DNA of 64,000 nt from contig NZ_UPSE01000449.1 of NCBI RefSeq assembly GCF_900573885.1, positions 62,001 through 126,000 on the forward strand, read 5' to 3'. How positions within the stretch are numbered: the first letter of the stretch is position 1; each line of letters opens with the position of its first letter. The translations under genes were made by a program, and so were the position numbers. Below the pieces are notes generated by a model. That model was not told where the DNA came from, did no database searches, and saw only the letters and a program-made list of their open reading frames with translations. Origin of the DNA: Pseudomonas viridiflava. Lineage in GTDB: Bacteria > Pseudomonadota > Gammaproteobacteria > Pseudomonadales > Pseudomonadaceae. Of this stretch, positions 17,635 through 28,517 are shown piece by piece.

Positions 17635-17652
17635 CTCGTTCACGCAAAGACC

Positions 17653-19971
<2,319 letters not shown>

Positions 19972-20178
19972 GGGGGAACCGTATGGCAGTTGCATGGAAA
20001 ATCGCGGGCGCGGAATATAGCACAAAAAATGTACAGAATCCGACCATGTCAGTCAGCTACTCGCCGATGGATGACAAGAAAGTCGCTCAAGCCCTGTAAT
20101 CACTTTCCGATACTGATAGCTATACTCGACGCTGTTTTCATCGCCCGGCCGCAGCGCTTGGCTACAAGGAGTTTTGCG

Positions 20179-22092
20179 GTGCGGCTGAACATTGTGCGGA
20201 TGTGCCTGTATGCCTTGTTGACTGCGTGCGCTGCCCACGCGTCGGCTGCGGCGCCCATGCTGCTCGACCGCACCAGCAGCGGCCAGTCGCTGAACGGGCA
20301 GATCGAGCTGCTCGAAGATGTTGGCGCCATGCTGAATATCGCCGATATGGCCAAGCCCGACATTCAACAGCGCTTCGCGCCAGCCAACGGCAAGGCCAGC
20401 GTCGGGCAAAGCCGCAATCCCTGGTGGATTAAAGTCACCCTGCAACGGCGCAGCGACGCACCCCCGCTGTGGTGGCTGGAGATCGGCTCTGTCACCCAAT
20501 TGAACATGCAGCTCTATCTGCCCGGTCCGCACACCGGTTGGCAACAGCGCCAGAGCGGCGAGGTGGTGAATTACGCCGAGGGCCGCGACTATCCGTACCG
20601 CCGCACCCTGTTCAAGTTGCCGGAACTGGGCGACGAACCGCTCACGTTTTATTTGCGCAGCTACGACCCGGCAGGCAACTCGTTTCCGCTGAAGGTCTGG
20701 CAACTGGATGACTTGAGCCAACTGGCTGCCACCGAGAACATCGGCCTTGGGCTGATCTACGGCATCATCACGGCGCTGCTGCTGTACAACCTGTTTATCT
20801 TTTTCAGCCTGCGCGATGCGGCCTACTTCTGGTACGTGCTCGCCACGGGCGGCGCCCTGCTGTTTATCGTCAGCATGACCGGCCACGGCTTTCAATATCT
20901 GTGGCCCAATCAGCCGGTACCGGTGTGGCTCGACCGCATTGTGCTGCCCTCGCTGTGGGGCATTTTCGCCACGCGCTTTACCCAAACGCTGATGCAGACC
21001 AAGCGCTACGTGCGCTGGGCCCATCACCTGCTGAACCTGGCGTGCGTGGTGTATGTGCTGGCCATCGCATTGGACGTTGCCGGCCAGCGCGGCACGGCGG
21101 CGTGGATTATTGCGCTGCTGTCGTTCACCAGCATTCCGGCAGCGCTGGGCGCGGCGTTTATCCGCTGGCGGCAGCATTACTTTCCTGCGCTGCTGTACCT
21201 CTGCGGCTACGGCCTGATTCTTGGCAGCACCGGCTTGTTGCTGCTGCGCACCACGGGCGTGGTGCAACCGGCTGGCTGGAACGCGTATGTGTTTCCGTTG
21301 GCGGTGGCGGCAGAGTCGATTTTGTTTTCTTTCGCCCTCGCCTACCGCATCCAGACCCTAAAGCAGGACCGTTCCACGGCGTTGCAACAAGCCGACCGCG
21401 AGAAAACCGCGCGCCTGTCGCAGATACAAGCCAGTGCCGACGAACTCCAGCGTGCCGTGGAAGTGCGCACGGCCGAACTGGCGCAGGCCAACCAGCAATT
21501 GCGTGAGCGCGAGCAGGCGCTGCAACACGCCGCCTTTCACGACCCGCTCACCGACCTGCCCAACCGCCGCTACCTGATCGAGCGCGTGGAAACGGCGCTG
21601 GCCGATGCCAGCCGCCGTCACGAGTCTGTGGCGCTGCTGTTGGTAGACCTCGACCATTTCAAACCGATCAACGACCGCCACGGCCACGACGCTGGCGACC
21701 TGATGCTGCGCACCATCGGCCAGCGCCTGCGCGAGCATGTGCGCGCCAACGACATGGTGGCGCGTTTGGGCGGCGATGAATTTGCCATCGTTATCAGCGG
21801 CCCCGAAGCCGAGCAGCACGCACAGGAAATTGCCGTGCGCCTGCTCAGCGAACTGGCAAGGCCCGTGCTTTACGGCGCGAACCAACTGGCGGTGACCATC
21901 AGTATTGGCGCGGCGATGTTTCCGCAACATGCCAAGCAATTCGCCGGGTTATACAAGGCGGCGGACGAGGCGCTGTATCAGGCCAAAAGCCAGGGGCGCT
22001 CCGGCTGCATCATTCGCGGCAAAGATGGCTCGCTGACGCCCGAGCAGTGCCTGTTTCTGGATGTGCTGCAGGTGCCGACGGGGTTGGTGTAA
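20179..22092 (+). CDS. Membrane diguanylate cyclase with 7TMR-DISM sensor
   Basis: A 637-residue protein. The GTG at 20179 is preceded by AAGGAG seven bases upstream. Signal peptide (to about residue 25), a periplasmic 7TMR-DISM extracellular domain (about 30-180), seven membrane helices (about 188-390), a coiled coil (395-450), and a GGDEF domain. GGDEF is intact at 531-535, with an inhibitory RXXD site (RAND, 522-525) five residues before it, so it should be an active, feedback-inhibited cyclase making c-di-GMP. Matches PA4929 of P. aeruginosa by position and layout. The signal sensed is unknown. Confidence 0.92.
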   Translation: MRLNIVRMCLYALLTACAAHASAAAPMLLDRTSSGQSLNGQIELLEDVGAMLNIADMAKPDIQQRFAPANGKASVGQSRNPWWIKVTLQRRSDAPPLWWLEIGSVTQLNMQLYLPGPHTGWQQRQSGEVVNYAEGRDYPYRRTLFKLPELGDEPLTFYLRSYDPAGNSFPLKVWQLDDLSQLAATENIGLGLIYGIITALLLYNLFIFFSLRDAAYFWYVLATGGALLFIVSMTGHGFQYLWPNQPVPVWLDRIVLPSLWGIFATRFTQTLMQTKRYVRWAHHLLNLACVVYVLAIALDVAGQRGTAAWIIALLSFTSIPAALGAAFIRWRQHYFPALLYLCGYGLILGSTGLLLLRTTGVVQPAGWNAYVFPLAVAAESILFSFALAYRIQTLKQDRSTALQQADREKTARLSQIQASADELQRAVEVRTAELAQANQQLREREQALQHAAFHDPLTDLPNRRYLIERVETALADASRRHESVALLLVDLDHFKPINDRHGHDAGDLMLRTIGQRLREHVRANDMVARLGGDEFAIVISGPEAEQHAQEIAVRLLSELARPVLYGANQLAVTISIGAAMFPQHAKQFAGLYKAADEALYQAKSQGRSGCIIRGKDGSLTPEQCLFLDVLQVPTGLV

Positions 22093-22118
22093 GCAGTCTG
22101 CTAGCCGCGCTGCTGCTC

Positions 22119-22148
22119 AAGAGCATCGCGGCAAAAGCCGCTCCCACA
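22119..22148. repeat. Single REP element (GTGGGAGCGGC family)
   Basis: The bases match the right arm of the REPIN at 5820-5885 (AAGAGCATCGCGGC followed by AAAGCCGCTCCCACA) without a partner. It lies between the convergent DISM-cyclase and alr genes. Confidence 0.75.
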
Positions 22149-22156
22149 GGGTGAAG

Positions 22157-23230
22157 TTAGTCGTGATAGCGGCGCGGCACGCGGCCGGTCACTTTGGTCA
22201 GCAACTCGTAGCCGATACTGCCGCAGCGCTGTGCCAGTTCATCCACGGGCAATTGCGCGCCCCACAATTCCACCGCATCGCCCAGCTGGGCGCCCGGTAC
22301 GTCCGTCAGGTCGATGCTGAGCATGTCCATCGACACCCTGCCGGCCAACGGCACGCGCTGGCCGCGCACCACCACTTCGGTGCCAGGAGGTGCGTGACGC
22401 GGGTAGCCGTCGGCGTAGCCGCAGCTGACGGTGCCGATCAGCGAGGGCCGCCGGGCGATCCAACTGGCGCCGTAGCCCACGCTTTCACCGGCCGGCACTT
22501 CTCGCAGGGCGATCACCTGTGCGGTGAGCGTCATCACCGGCTTCAACCCCAACTCCTTGGCGCTCAGCTCGGCAAACGGCGTGGCGCCGTAGAGCATGAT
22601 GCCGGGACGCTGCCAGTCCATATGCGCGGCGGGAATGGTCAGCAGCGCGGCGGAATTGGCCAGCGAGCGCTGGTCGAAGTCGAGATCAAGCAGACTCAAA
22701 AACTGCTCGACCTGCTGCTCGTTCAACTCATGGCCACGCTCATCCGCACAGGCGAAATGGCCCAGCAGGTTGAGCTCGGCGACGTTTGCGGTTGCAGCCA
22801 GGCGGCCATGCCATTCGCGCAACTCGGCGACCGAGAAACCCAGGCGATGCATGCCGCTGTCGAGCTTCAGCCACAGGTTCAGCGGCTGCGACAAGGCTGC
22901 TGACATCAGCGCCTCGGCCTGGGCGGCGTTATGCACCGCCACGTCCAGCTTTAACGCGGCGGCCTGCTGGTATTCAGCCGGCTCGAAACAGCCTTCCAGC
23001 AGCAATACCCGGGGCTGTGCATTCATCTCACGCACGGCTTGCGCCTCTTCCAGGCAGCACACGGCGAAACCATCAGCGTGCGCCAGCGCTGCCACCACTT
23101 CGCGCACGCCATGGCCGTATGCGTTGGCCTTGACCACGGCGAACGCCTGCCGGCCCGGCGCACAGCGGTGGGCGACGGCATAGTTGTGGCGCAGGGCGGC
23201 GAGGTTCACGGTGGCGATTAACGGACGCAT
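22157..23230 (-). CDS. alr: Alanine racemase
   Basis: A 357-residue PLP enzyme that interconverts L- and D-alanine for peptidoglycan. The PLP lysine is Lys34 in VVKANAYGHG, and the second catalytic base is Tyr253 in SVGYGASW. Length and motifs are typical of the biosynthetic Alr. Convergent with the DISM-cyclase gene and divergent from the VOC gene. In P. aeruginosa alr lies next to dnaB; here the VOC/YafY pair is inserted between them. Confidence 0.95.
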   Translation of the reverse strand: MRPLIATVNLAALRHNYAVAHRCAPGRQAFAVVKANAYGHGVREVVAALAHADGFAVCCLEEAQAVREMNAQPRVLLLEGCFEPAEYQQAAALKLDVAVHNAAQAEALMSAALSQPLNLWLKLDSGMHRLGFSVAELREWHGRLAATANVAELNLLGHFACADERGHELNEQQVEQFLSLLDLDFDQRSLANSAALLTIPAAHMDWQRPGIMLYGATPFAELSAKELGLKPVMTLTAQVIALREVPAGESVGYGASWIARRPSLIGTVSCGYADGYPRHAPPGTEVVVRGQRVPLAGRVSMDMLSIDLTDVPGAQLGDAVELWGAQLPVDELAQRCGSIGYELLTKVTGRVPRRYHD

Positions 23231-23298
23231 GGCAGGCTCGACAGCATGGAAAAAAGGGACGGCAGTTTAGCCCAGCACGGCGCAGAAATATCTCTGCA

Positions 23299-23326
23299 GG
23301 CTACTGACAGAATGCTGTCAGTAGCC
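23299..23326. promoter_or_regulatory. Perfect 12-bp palindromic operator candidate
   Basis: GGCTACTGACAG and CTGTCAGTAGCC are exact inverted repeats around AATG. The 28-bp element sits in the space between alr and the VOC gene, about 85 bp upstream of the VOC start, and lacks a T-run, so it is more like a regulator site than a terminator. The YafY-type regulator encoded downstream is the obvious candidate to bind it. Confidence 0.6.
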
Positions 23327-23410
23327 CCCTCGTAAAGTGCTCGCCAGCAGCACGCAACGGCACCCCGCCGACCGCTGCCGACTCCCTCAATACGCCAAGG
23401 AATGAATGCC

Positions 23411-23776
23411 ATGAACGCCGTGAACTGGTTTGAACTCTACGTCAGCGATTTCGACCGTGCCCACACCTTCTACCAGCGCGCGCTGGATATCGAGATGCCG
23501 ATTGTCGATGGGCCGATGTCGCGTATGGGCATTTTCCCCGGCGAAGAAAATGGTGGCGTCGGCGGCTGCGTGTGTGCGATGGCGGGCATGCACCCCGGCA
23601 CGGGCGGCACCCGCGTTTACCTCAATGTGGAAGGCCAGCTCGACGCCGTGCTGGATCGCGTTCCGAACGCCGGCGGCGTCATTCTGCAGCCACGTACCGA
23701 GATCGCGCCGCACGGTTTCATTGCCTTGATTAAAGACAGTGAAGGCAATAGCGTTGGGCTGCACAGCGTGTCCTGA
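23411..23776 (+). CDS. VOC-family (glyoxalase/bleomycin-resistance-like) protein
   Basis: A 121-residue protein with a single vicinal-oxygen-chelate domain: NWFELYVSDFDRAHTFYQ at the start, a central GTRVYLNV strand, and a PHGFIALIKDSEGNSVGLHS end, typical of PhnB/YaeR-like members. Function and metal are unknown. AAGGA is about nine bases before the ATG at 23411; an in-frame ATG at 23402 overlaps the ribosome site and is less likely. It is followed by a YafY-type regulator in the same direction, a pairing common in Pseudomonas. Confidence 0.88.
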   Translation: MNAVNWFELYVSDFDRAHTFYQRALDIEMPIVDGPMSRMGIFPGEENGGVGGCVCAMAGMHPGTGGTRVYLNVEGQLDAVLDRVPNAGGVILQPRTEIAPHGFIALIKDSEGNSVGLHSVS

Positions 23777-23787
23777 CGTTTAAAAAC

Positions 23788-23807
23788 ATCGCGGCTTCGG
23801 CCGCGAT
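23788..23807. other. GC-rich hairpin with TTCG loop between the VOC and regulator genes
   Basis: ATCGCGGC-TTCG-GCCGCGAT is a perfect 8-bp stem in the 52-bp gap. There is no T-run. It could stabilise the VOC message or attenuate read-through, or be a shortened REP unit, since the GCCGCGAT half is shared with that family. Confidence 0.6.
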
Positions 23808-23828
23808 GGCCCACCACCGAGACCAGCC

Positions 23829-24530
23829 ATGAGACGCGCCGACCGCCTCTTCCAGATCGTGCAGTTCTTGCGCAGCCGCCGCCTGACCACAGCGCAGTGG
23901 CTGGCCGAACGGCTGCAGGTGTCGGTGCGCACCATCTACCGCGACATTCAGGATTTATCGCTCTCCGGCGTTCCGCTGGAAGGCGAAGCGGGCGTTGGCT
24001 ATGTGCTGCGCCAGCCCATGGATTTGCCGCCGCTGATGTTCGAGCGCGAAGAAATCGAAGCGCTGATGATCGGCGCCAAAATGGTCAAAGCCTGGGCCGA
24101 CCCGGCTCTGCAACGGGCGGCCGAATCGGCACTGGCGAAAATCCACAGCGTGCTGCCGGGCGATTTGCGCAGCGAGCTCAATCGCCACAACCTGTTCGCC
24201 CCAGAAACCAATCTGTACCCCGTGCACTGGCTCGGCCAACTGCGCCTCGCGATCCGCCAGCAACGCAAGCTGCAACTGAGCTACAAAGACGAAAAAGGCC
24301 AGAGCAGCGAACGCTGCATCTGGCCTTTGGGGCTGTTCTTCTGGGGGCAGACCTGGACGCTTTGCAGCTGGTGCGAACTGCGCGGCGACTTTCGTAATTT
24401 CCGCGTGGATCGGCTGGATACCTTGACCGATACCGACCAACACTTTGAATGCAGCGACGGGCAGCGGCTTGAGGATTATTTAGCGCCGTATGTGGACGCG
24501 GATTTTATGGCGCCGCGTTATAAGGCGTAG
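23829..24530 (+). CDS. YafY-type transcriptional regulator (HTH_11 plus WYL domain)
   Basis: A 233-residue regulator. Residues about 1-60 form a DeoR-like winged helix (RRLTTAQWLAERLQVSVRTIYRDIQDL). Residues about 130-215 are a WYL-type ligand domain (QQRKLQLSYKDEKGQ, then RCIWPLGLFFWGQTWTLCSW and RNFRVDRL). WYL domains commonly sense small ligands or nucleic acids. It is probably co-transcribed with the VOC gene and may repress the pair through the palindrome at 23299-23326; that is inference. Confidence 0.9.
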   Translation: MRRADRLFQIVQFLRSRRLTTAQWLAERLQVSVRTIYRDIQDLSLSGVPLEGEAGVGYVLRQPMDLPPLMFEREEIEALMIGAKMVKAWADPALQRAAESALAKIHSVLPGDLRSELNRHNLFAPETNLYPVHWLGQLRLAIRQQRKLQLSYKDEKGQSSERCIWPLGLFFWGQTWTLCSWCELRGDFRNFRVDRLDTLTDTDQHFECSDGQRLEDYLAPYVDADFMAPRYKA

Positions 24531-24549
24531 AGGTGGTTATGCAGTGGAT

Positions 24550-24580
24550 GTTGGGCTTCGCTGTGCTCAACCCAACCTAC
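24550..24580. repeat. Single arm of the GTTGGGCTTCGC repeat
   Basis: GTTGGGCTTCGCTGTGCTC followed by AACCCAACCTAC matches the left arm of the pairs at 642-723 and 48416-48485. It lies in the convergent space between the YafY regulator and dnaB. Confidence 0.7.
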
Positions 24581-24648
24581 ATACGTGCAGTTTGCGTGAG
24601 CACCGCGCGACGCAGCATGGGCGTCGTTCCGGCCGATCTGGTCCGAAA

Positions 24649-26046
24649 TTACTCGTCGTCGTCGAAGTTGTAGCTGCCGGGTGCCAGATTCTCGAATCTC
24701 GTGTATTTGCCCAAAAACGCCAACCGAATAAAACCAATCGGACCGTTCCGCTGCTTGCCGATGATGATCTCGGCCACGCCTTTGTGTTCGGTTTCGGGGT
24801 GATACACCTCGTCTCGATACACGAACATGATCACGTCGGCGTCCTGCTCGATGGCGCCGGATTCGCGCAAGTCGGAGTTCACGGGGCGCTTGTTGGGGCG
24901 TTGTTCCAGGGAGCGGTTGAGCTGGGACAGCGCGACCACGGGGCAGTTGAATTCCTTGGCCAGGGCTTTCAAGGAACGGGAAATTTCCGAGATCTCGTTG
25001 GTACGGTTGTCGCCGCTGGAGCCTGGGATCTGCATCAGTTGCAGGTAGTCGATCATGATCAGGCCGACGTCGCCGTGTTCACGCACCAGACGACGGGTTC
25101 GCGCACGCATTTCCGAAGGGCTGATGCCGGCGGTGTCGTCGATGAAAAGCTTACGGTCGTTGAGCAGGTTGACCGCTGAGGTCAGGCGCGGCCAGTCGTC
25201 ATCGTCGAGCTGGCCGGAACGCACTTTGGTCTGATCGATACGGCCGAGGGACGACAGCATACGCATCATCAGCGATTCGCCTGGCATCTCGAGCGAGTAC
25301 ACCAGAATCACCTTGTCGCTGCGCAGTACGGCGTTTTCCACCAGGTTCATGGCGAAGGTGGTTTTACCCATCGACGGACGACCAGCCACGATGATCAGGT
25401 CCGAGGGCTGCAGGCCGCTGGTTTTGTCGTCGAGGTCGGTAAAGCCGGTGGACAGACCGGTGATGCCTTCGCCGGTATTGAACAGTTCGTCGATGCGGTC
25501 GATGGCTTTGGTCAGCAGCGCGTTCACGCCCACCGGGCCACCGGTTTTCGGCCGGGCCTCGGCGATCTGGAAGATCTGCCGTTCCGCTTCATCGAGAATT
25601 TCGGCAGCTTGCCGGCCTTGCGGGTTGAAGGCGCTGTCGGCAATTTCGGTGCTGATGCCGATCAACTGGCGCAATGTGGCGCGCTCGCGAACGATCTGCG
25701 CATAGGCCTTGATGTTGGCGACCGACGGGGTGTTTTTCGCCAGCTCGCCGAGGTAAGCCAGGCCACCGGTTTGCGAGGTCTGGCCTTCTTTGTCGAGCTG
25801 CTCGGAAAGCGTGACGACGTCGAACGGCGAGTTTTGGTCGGCGAGTTTGGCGATGGCGCGGAAGATCAGGCGGTGGTCATGGCGATAGAAGTCACCGTCC
25901 GAAACCTGGTCCAGCACCCGCTCCCAGGCGTTGTTGTCGAGCATCAAACCACCGAGCACGGCCTGTTCGGCCTCGATGGAATGGGGCGGGACCTTTAGCG
26001 CAGCGGTTTGCAGGTCGAACTGTTCGGGATCGGAAATATCGTTCAT
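24649..26046 (-). CDS. dnaB: Replicative DNA helicase DnaB
   Basis: A 465-residue helicase with an N-terminal DnaG-interaction domain (about 15-120) and RecA-like C-terminal domain; Walker A is GRPSMGKTT (222-230), Walker B MIDYLQLM. It unwinds DNA ahead of the replication fork as a hexamer. No intein is inserted. ATG 26046 is chosen over the GTG at 26052; neither has a strong ribosome site. Downstream of rplI in the same direction, separated by a hairpin. Confidence 0.95.
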   Translation of the reverse strand: MNDISDPEQFDLQTAALKVPPHSIEAEQAVLGGLMLDNNAWERVLDQVSDGDFYRHDHRLIFRAIAKLADQNSPFDVVTLSEQLDKEGQTSQTGGLAYLGELAKNTPSVANIKAYAQIVRERATLRQLIGISTEIADSAFNPQGRQAAEILDEAERQIFQIAEARPKTGGPVGVNALLTKAIDRIDELFNTGEGITGLSTGFTDLDDKTSGLQPSDLIIVAGRPSMGKTTFAMNLVENAVLRSDKVILVYSLEMPGESLMMRMLSSLGRIDQTKVRSGQLDDDDWPRLTSAVNLLNDRKLFIDDTAGISPSEMRARTRRLVREHGDVGLIMIDYLQLMQIPGSSGDNRTNEISEISRSLKALAKEFNCPVVALSQLNRSLEQRPNKRPVNSDLRESGAIEQDADVIMFVYRDEVYHPETEHKGVAEIIIGKQRNGPIGFIRLAFLGKYTRFENLAPGSYNFDDDE

Positions 26047-26093
26047 GGCCACACGGAATCAGGATTGCAAAACAGGGAATACAGAAAGACAAA

Positions 26094-26123
26094 GGGCACG
26101 ATCTGCGAGTGCAGATCGTGCCC
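26094..26123 (-). terminator. Hairpin between rplI and dnaB, probable (partial) terminator
   Basis: GGGCACGATCTGC-GAGT-GCAGATCGTGCCC is a perfect 13-bp stem with a 4-nt loop, 45 nt after the rplI stop. On the minus strand it is followed by TTTGTCTTTCTG, a broken T-run, so some read-through into dnaB is likely. Confidence 0.75.
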
Positions 26124-26167
26124 GATGTAAACCGCTCACACCAGAGGTGCGGGGCGATTGGCGTTAC

Positions 26168-26614
26168 TTAAGCAGCTACCACGACAACGCGGACAGTTGC
26201 TTCAACGTCGGAGTGCAGGTGCACAGCTACGTCGAATTCGCCCACGTGACGGATGGTACCGTTCGGCAGACGCACTTCCGATTTAGCCACTTCCACGCCA
26301 GAGGCGGTCAGGGCGTCGGCGATGTCGTGAGTACCGATGGAACCGAACAGCTTGCCTTCATCACCAGCGGTGGCAGTGATGGTCACTTCCAGCTCAGCCA
26401 GTTGAGCAGCACGAGCTTCAGCCGAAGCTTTCTTCTCGGCAGCCAGTTTTTCCAGCTCTGCACGACGCTCTTCGAACGCAGCAACGTTCGCAGCGGTAGC
26501 GGCAGTTGCTTTGCCTTGCGGCAGCAGGAAGTTACGGCCGTAACCAGCCTTAACATTCACTTTATCGCCCAGGTTGCCCAGGTTGGCGATTTTTTCCAGC
26601 AGGATGACTTCCAT
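26168..26614 (-). CDS. rplI: 50S ribosomal protein L9
   Basis: A 148-residue L9 with the conserved start [30 protein letters not shown], the long connecting helix rich in Ala/Glu/Lys, and a C-terminal RNA-binding domain. It binds 23S rRNA near the L1 stalk. Last gene of the rpsF-rpsR-DUF2232-rplI group. Confidence 0.97.
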   Translation of the reverse strand: MEVILLEKIANLGNLGDKVNVKAGYGRNFLLPQGKATAATAANVAAFEERRAELEKLAAEKKASAEARAAQLAELEVTITATAGDEGKLFGSIGTHDIADALTASGVEVAKSEVRLPNGTIRHVGEFDVAVHLHSDVEATVRVVVVAA

Positions 26615-26635
26615 TTGGGTCTTACCTCTTAACTT

Positions 26636-27526
26636 TTAACCTTCACCGTTCGCGGGGCCGGCACCGTTGCGTGCGTGGCGTCCGCGAAAATCAATCAGAC
26701 TGTCGATAATGGCCAGGGCCACCAGTAACGGATAAATCAGCTGCATAAACAGCAGCAGGCCTATGTACATCCCGACCAGCCAGAACTTGCCGAGTCGCCC
26801 TACAAACACCAGCCCATGCAACAAGGCCAACCCTGCAAACGCCAGCGGTACGCTGCACAGCGGTGTAAGCATGGCCAATTGCGGTCCGACATTCGGACCT
26901 AGCAGCATGCACACCAACAGCCCCATCGCCAACGCTGGCGGCAGTCGCAACGCCCGAAACTCGAGCCCGAAACCACCAGGGTTGTACAGCGCCGCCTGCC
27001 AATAACGCCCGAGAATCAGGCATAGCAGACTGACGATTTGCAGCACAGACGCCAGCAGTCCAGTCAGCACCGGCACCAGCAAGGCATCCAGTCGAGCCCG
27101 TTCTTCCACCGGCAATTGCTGATGGAGTTCCCCGAGGGCCTGCGGCAGGAGCTTTTGCAACTCCACCGCCACCGCTTCGAGAAATTCACGGTACTGCGAA
27201 CCCAATACCCAACCGTACACCAGGCCCAAAGCCACGCTACACAACAGCACCCGGTTCCACGACCCACCAGCGCGCAACACCAACGCCAGCCCCAGCGCGC
27301 CCAGCAACACCAACAAGGTGCGCGGTTCGCCGAAGTACCACCAGACCAACGCCGGCAGCAGAGCCCAAACCAGAACGCCAGCAGCGTCCTTCAAACCACG
27401 CCGCAGGAGCACAAGGCAACCTGCAGCAGCACTCAACCAGAACAACAGCGGCAATGCCGCACTACCCACCACCACAAGGGTGGCTTGCATGCGACCGCGC
27501 ATGATGAACTCAGCAACTGCGCGCAT
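26636..27526 (-). CDS. DUF2232 inner-membrane protein
   Basis: A 296-residue integral membrane protein with about eight hydrophobic segments and a loop rich in Glu/Arg (residues about 115-150). It matches the family (YybS/DUF2232-like) located between rpsR and rplI in Pseudomonas (PA4933). Start ATG at 27526 with AAGGGA upstream. Function unknown. The conserved position inside a ribosomal operon suggests constitutive expression. Confidence 0.85.
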   Translation of the reverse strand: MRAVAEFIMRGRMQATLVVVGSAALPLLFWLSAAAGCLVLLRRGLKDAAGVLVWALLPALVWWYFGEPRTLLVLLGALGLALVLRAGGSWNRVLLCSVALGLVYGWVLGSQYREFLEAVAVELQKLLPQALGELHQQLPVEERARLDALLVPVLTGLLASVLQIVSLLCLILGRYWQAALYNPGGFGLEFRALRLPPALAMGLLVCMLLGPNVGPQLAMLTPLCSVPLAFAGLALLHGLVFVGRLGKFWLVGMYIGLLLFMQLIYPLLVALAIIDSLIDFRGRHARNGAGPANGEG

Positions 27527-27562
27527 GCGATTTATCCCTTACTACGTATCGACCTTCCGGTC

Positions 27563-27793
27563 TCAGCGGCCGTGGCTGTCGGTGTAGGCGAGCAGGGCCA
27601 GGAAGCGGGCGCGCTTGATAGCGGTGGCCAGCTGACGCTGATAACGAGCCTTGGTACCGGTGATACGGCTTGGAACGATTTTGCCGGTTTCAGAAACGTA
27701 GGCTTTCAGGGTGTTGAGATCTTTGTAATCGATCTCCTTCACGTCTTCAGCGGTGAAACGGCAGAATTTACGACGACGGAAGAAACGTGCCAT
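27563..27793 (-). CDS. rpsR: 30S ribosomal protein S18
   Basis: A 76-residue S18 starting [17 protein letters not shown], with the conserved [19 protein letters not shown] and SRITGTKA segments. It pairs with S6 on the 30S platform. AGGAG lies eight bases before the ATG. Confidence 0.98.
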
Positions 27794-27821
27794 GAGATTG
27801 GCTCCTCAATAGATCCGTGGA

Positions 27822-28247
27822 TTACTCGTCAGCGTTATCGCTGTCGCTGTTGTCGTTGTCATCGTTGTCGCCATCGATGGAATCGGCTTCAGGACGGTCA
27901 CGACGCTCGCGGCGCTCGCTGCGGTTTTCTTCAGCCTTGAGCATTTCGGACTGGCCAGTTACGGCTTCGTCACGACGGATGACAAGGTTACGGATCACGG
28001 CATCGTTGTAACGGAAGTTGTCTTCCAGCTCAGCCAGGGCTTTGCCGGTGCACTCAACGTTCAGCATCACGTAGTGAGCCTTGTGAACATTGTTGATTGC
28101 ATAGGCCAGTTGACGACGGCCCCAGTCTTCCAGGCGGTGAATTTTGCCGCCGTCTTCTTCGATCAGCTTGGTGTAACGCTCAACCATGCCGCCGACTTGC
28201 TCGCTCTGGTCCGGGTGAACCAGAAAGATGATTTCGTAATGACGCAT
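27822..28247 (-). CDS. rpsF: 30S ribosomal protein S6
   Basis: A 141-residue S6 ([17 protein letters not shown]...). The last 20 residues form an Asp/Asn/Ser-rich acidic tail ([17 protein letters not shown]). Many S6 proteins carry an acidic C-terminus that RimK extends with glutamates; here it is aspartate/asparagine-rich. First gene of the S6/S18/L9 group. Confidence 0.97.
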   Translation of the reverse strand: MRHYEIIFLVHPDQSEQVGGMVERYTKLIEEDGGKIHRLEDWGRRQLAYAINNVHKAHYVMLNVECTGKALAELEDNFRYNDAVIRNLVIRRDEAVTGQSEMLKAEENRSERRERRDRPEADSIDGDNDDNDNSDSDNADE

Positions 28248-28440
28248 AAATGCTCCTTACGGGTTGTAGCCTGCCGCTTGGCGCGGTCAGACAAGGAGTG
28301 AATGACACTGTTTAGCTCACCAGACAAAGGGCACGTATGCGCCTGCCGTCACGGCAAGGGGCGCAATTGTAGAGAAGGGGACTGGGAGGCGCAAGGCAAT
28401 TGGTGATTATTTGAACAGTTGCCAGGAAGGCAGAGAAACC

Positions 28441-28505
28441 TGTGGGAGCGGCTTCAGCCGCGATGCCTTTTATCTAAAAGCATCGCAGCTAAAGCCGCTC
28501 CCACA
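28441..28505. repeat. REPIN-like palindromic pair (GTGGGAGCGGC family)
   Basis: Arms 28441-28470 and 28476-28505 are inverted (two mismatches) around a 5-nt loop, matching the unit at 5820-5885. It lies just past the rlmB stop codon and may act as its transcript end. Confidence 0.85.
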
Positions 28506-28517
28506 GGCGGTGCAGCA

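Larger units (their letters stand above)
17172..17652. other. Intergenic region between the amidoligase operon and ygiQ
   Basis: No gene. It contains the AGGAGG ribosome site of the DUF2126 gene (near 17178), an inverted pair of CCCTCTCCCGC elements (17423-17586), and the ygiQ terminator (17606-17634). The stretch 17200-17420 shows no convincing promoter consensus. Confidence 0.65.

Noticed and set aside
24649..26046. Intein in dnaB
   Set aside because: The reading frame is continuous and of normal length through the P-loop region where inteins insert.
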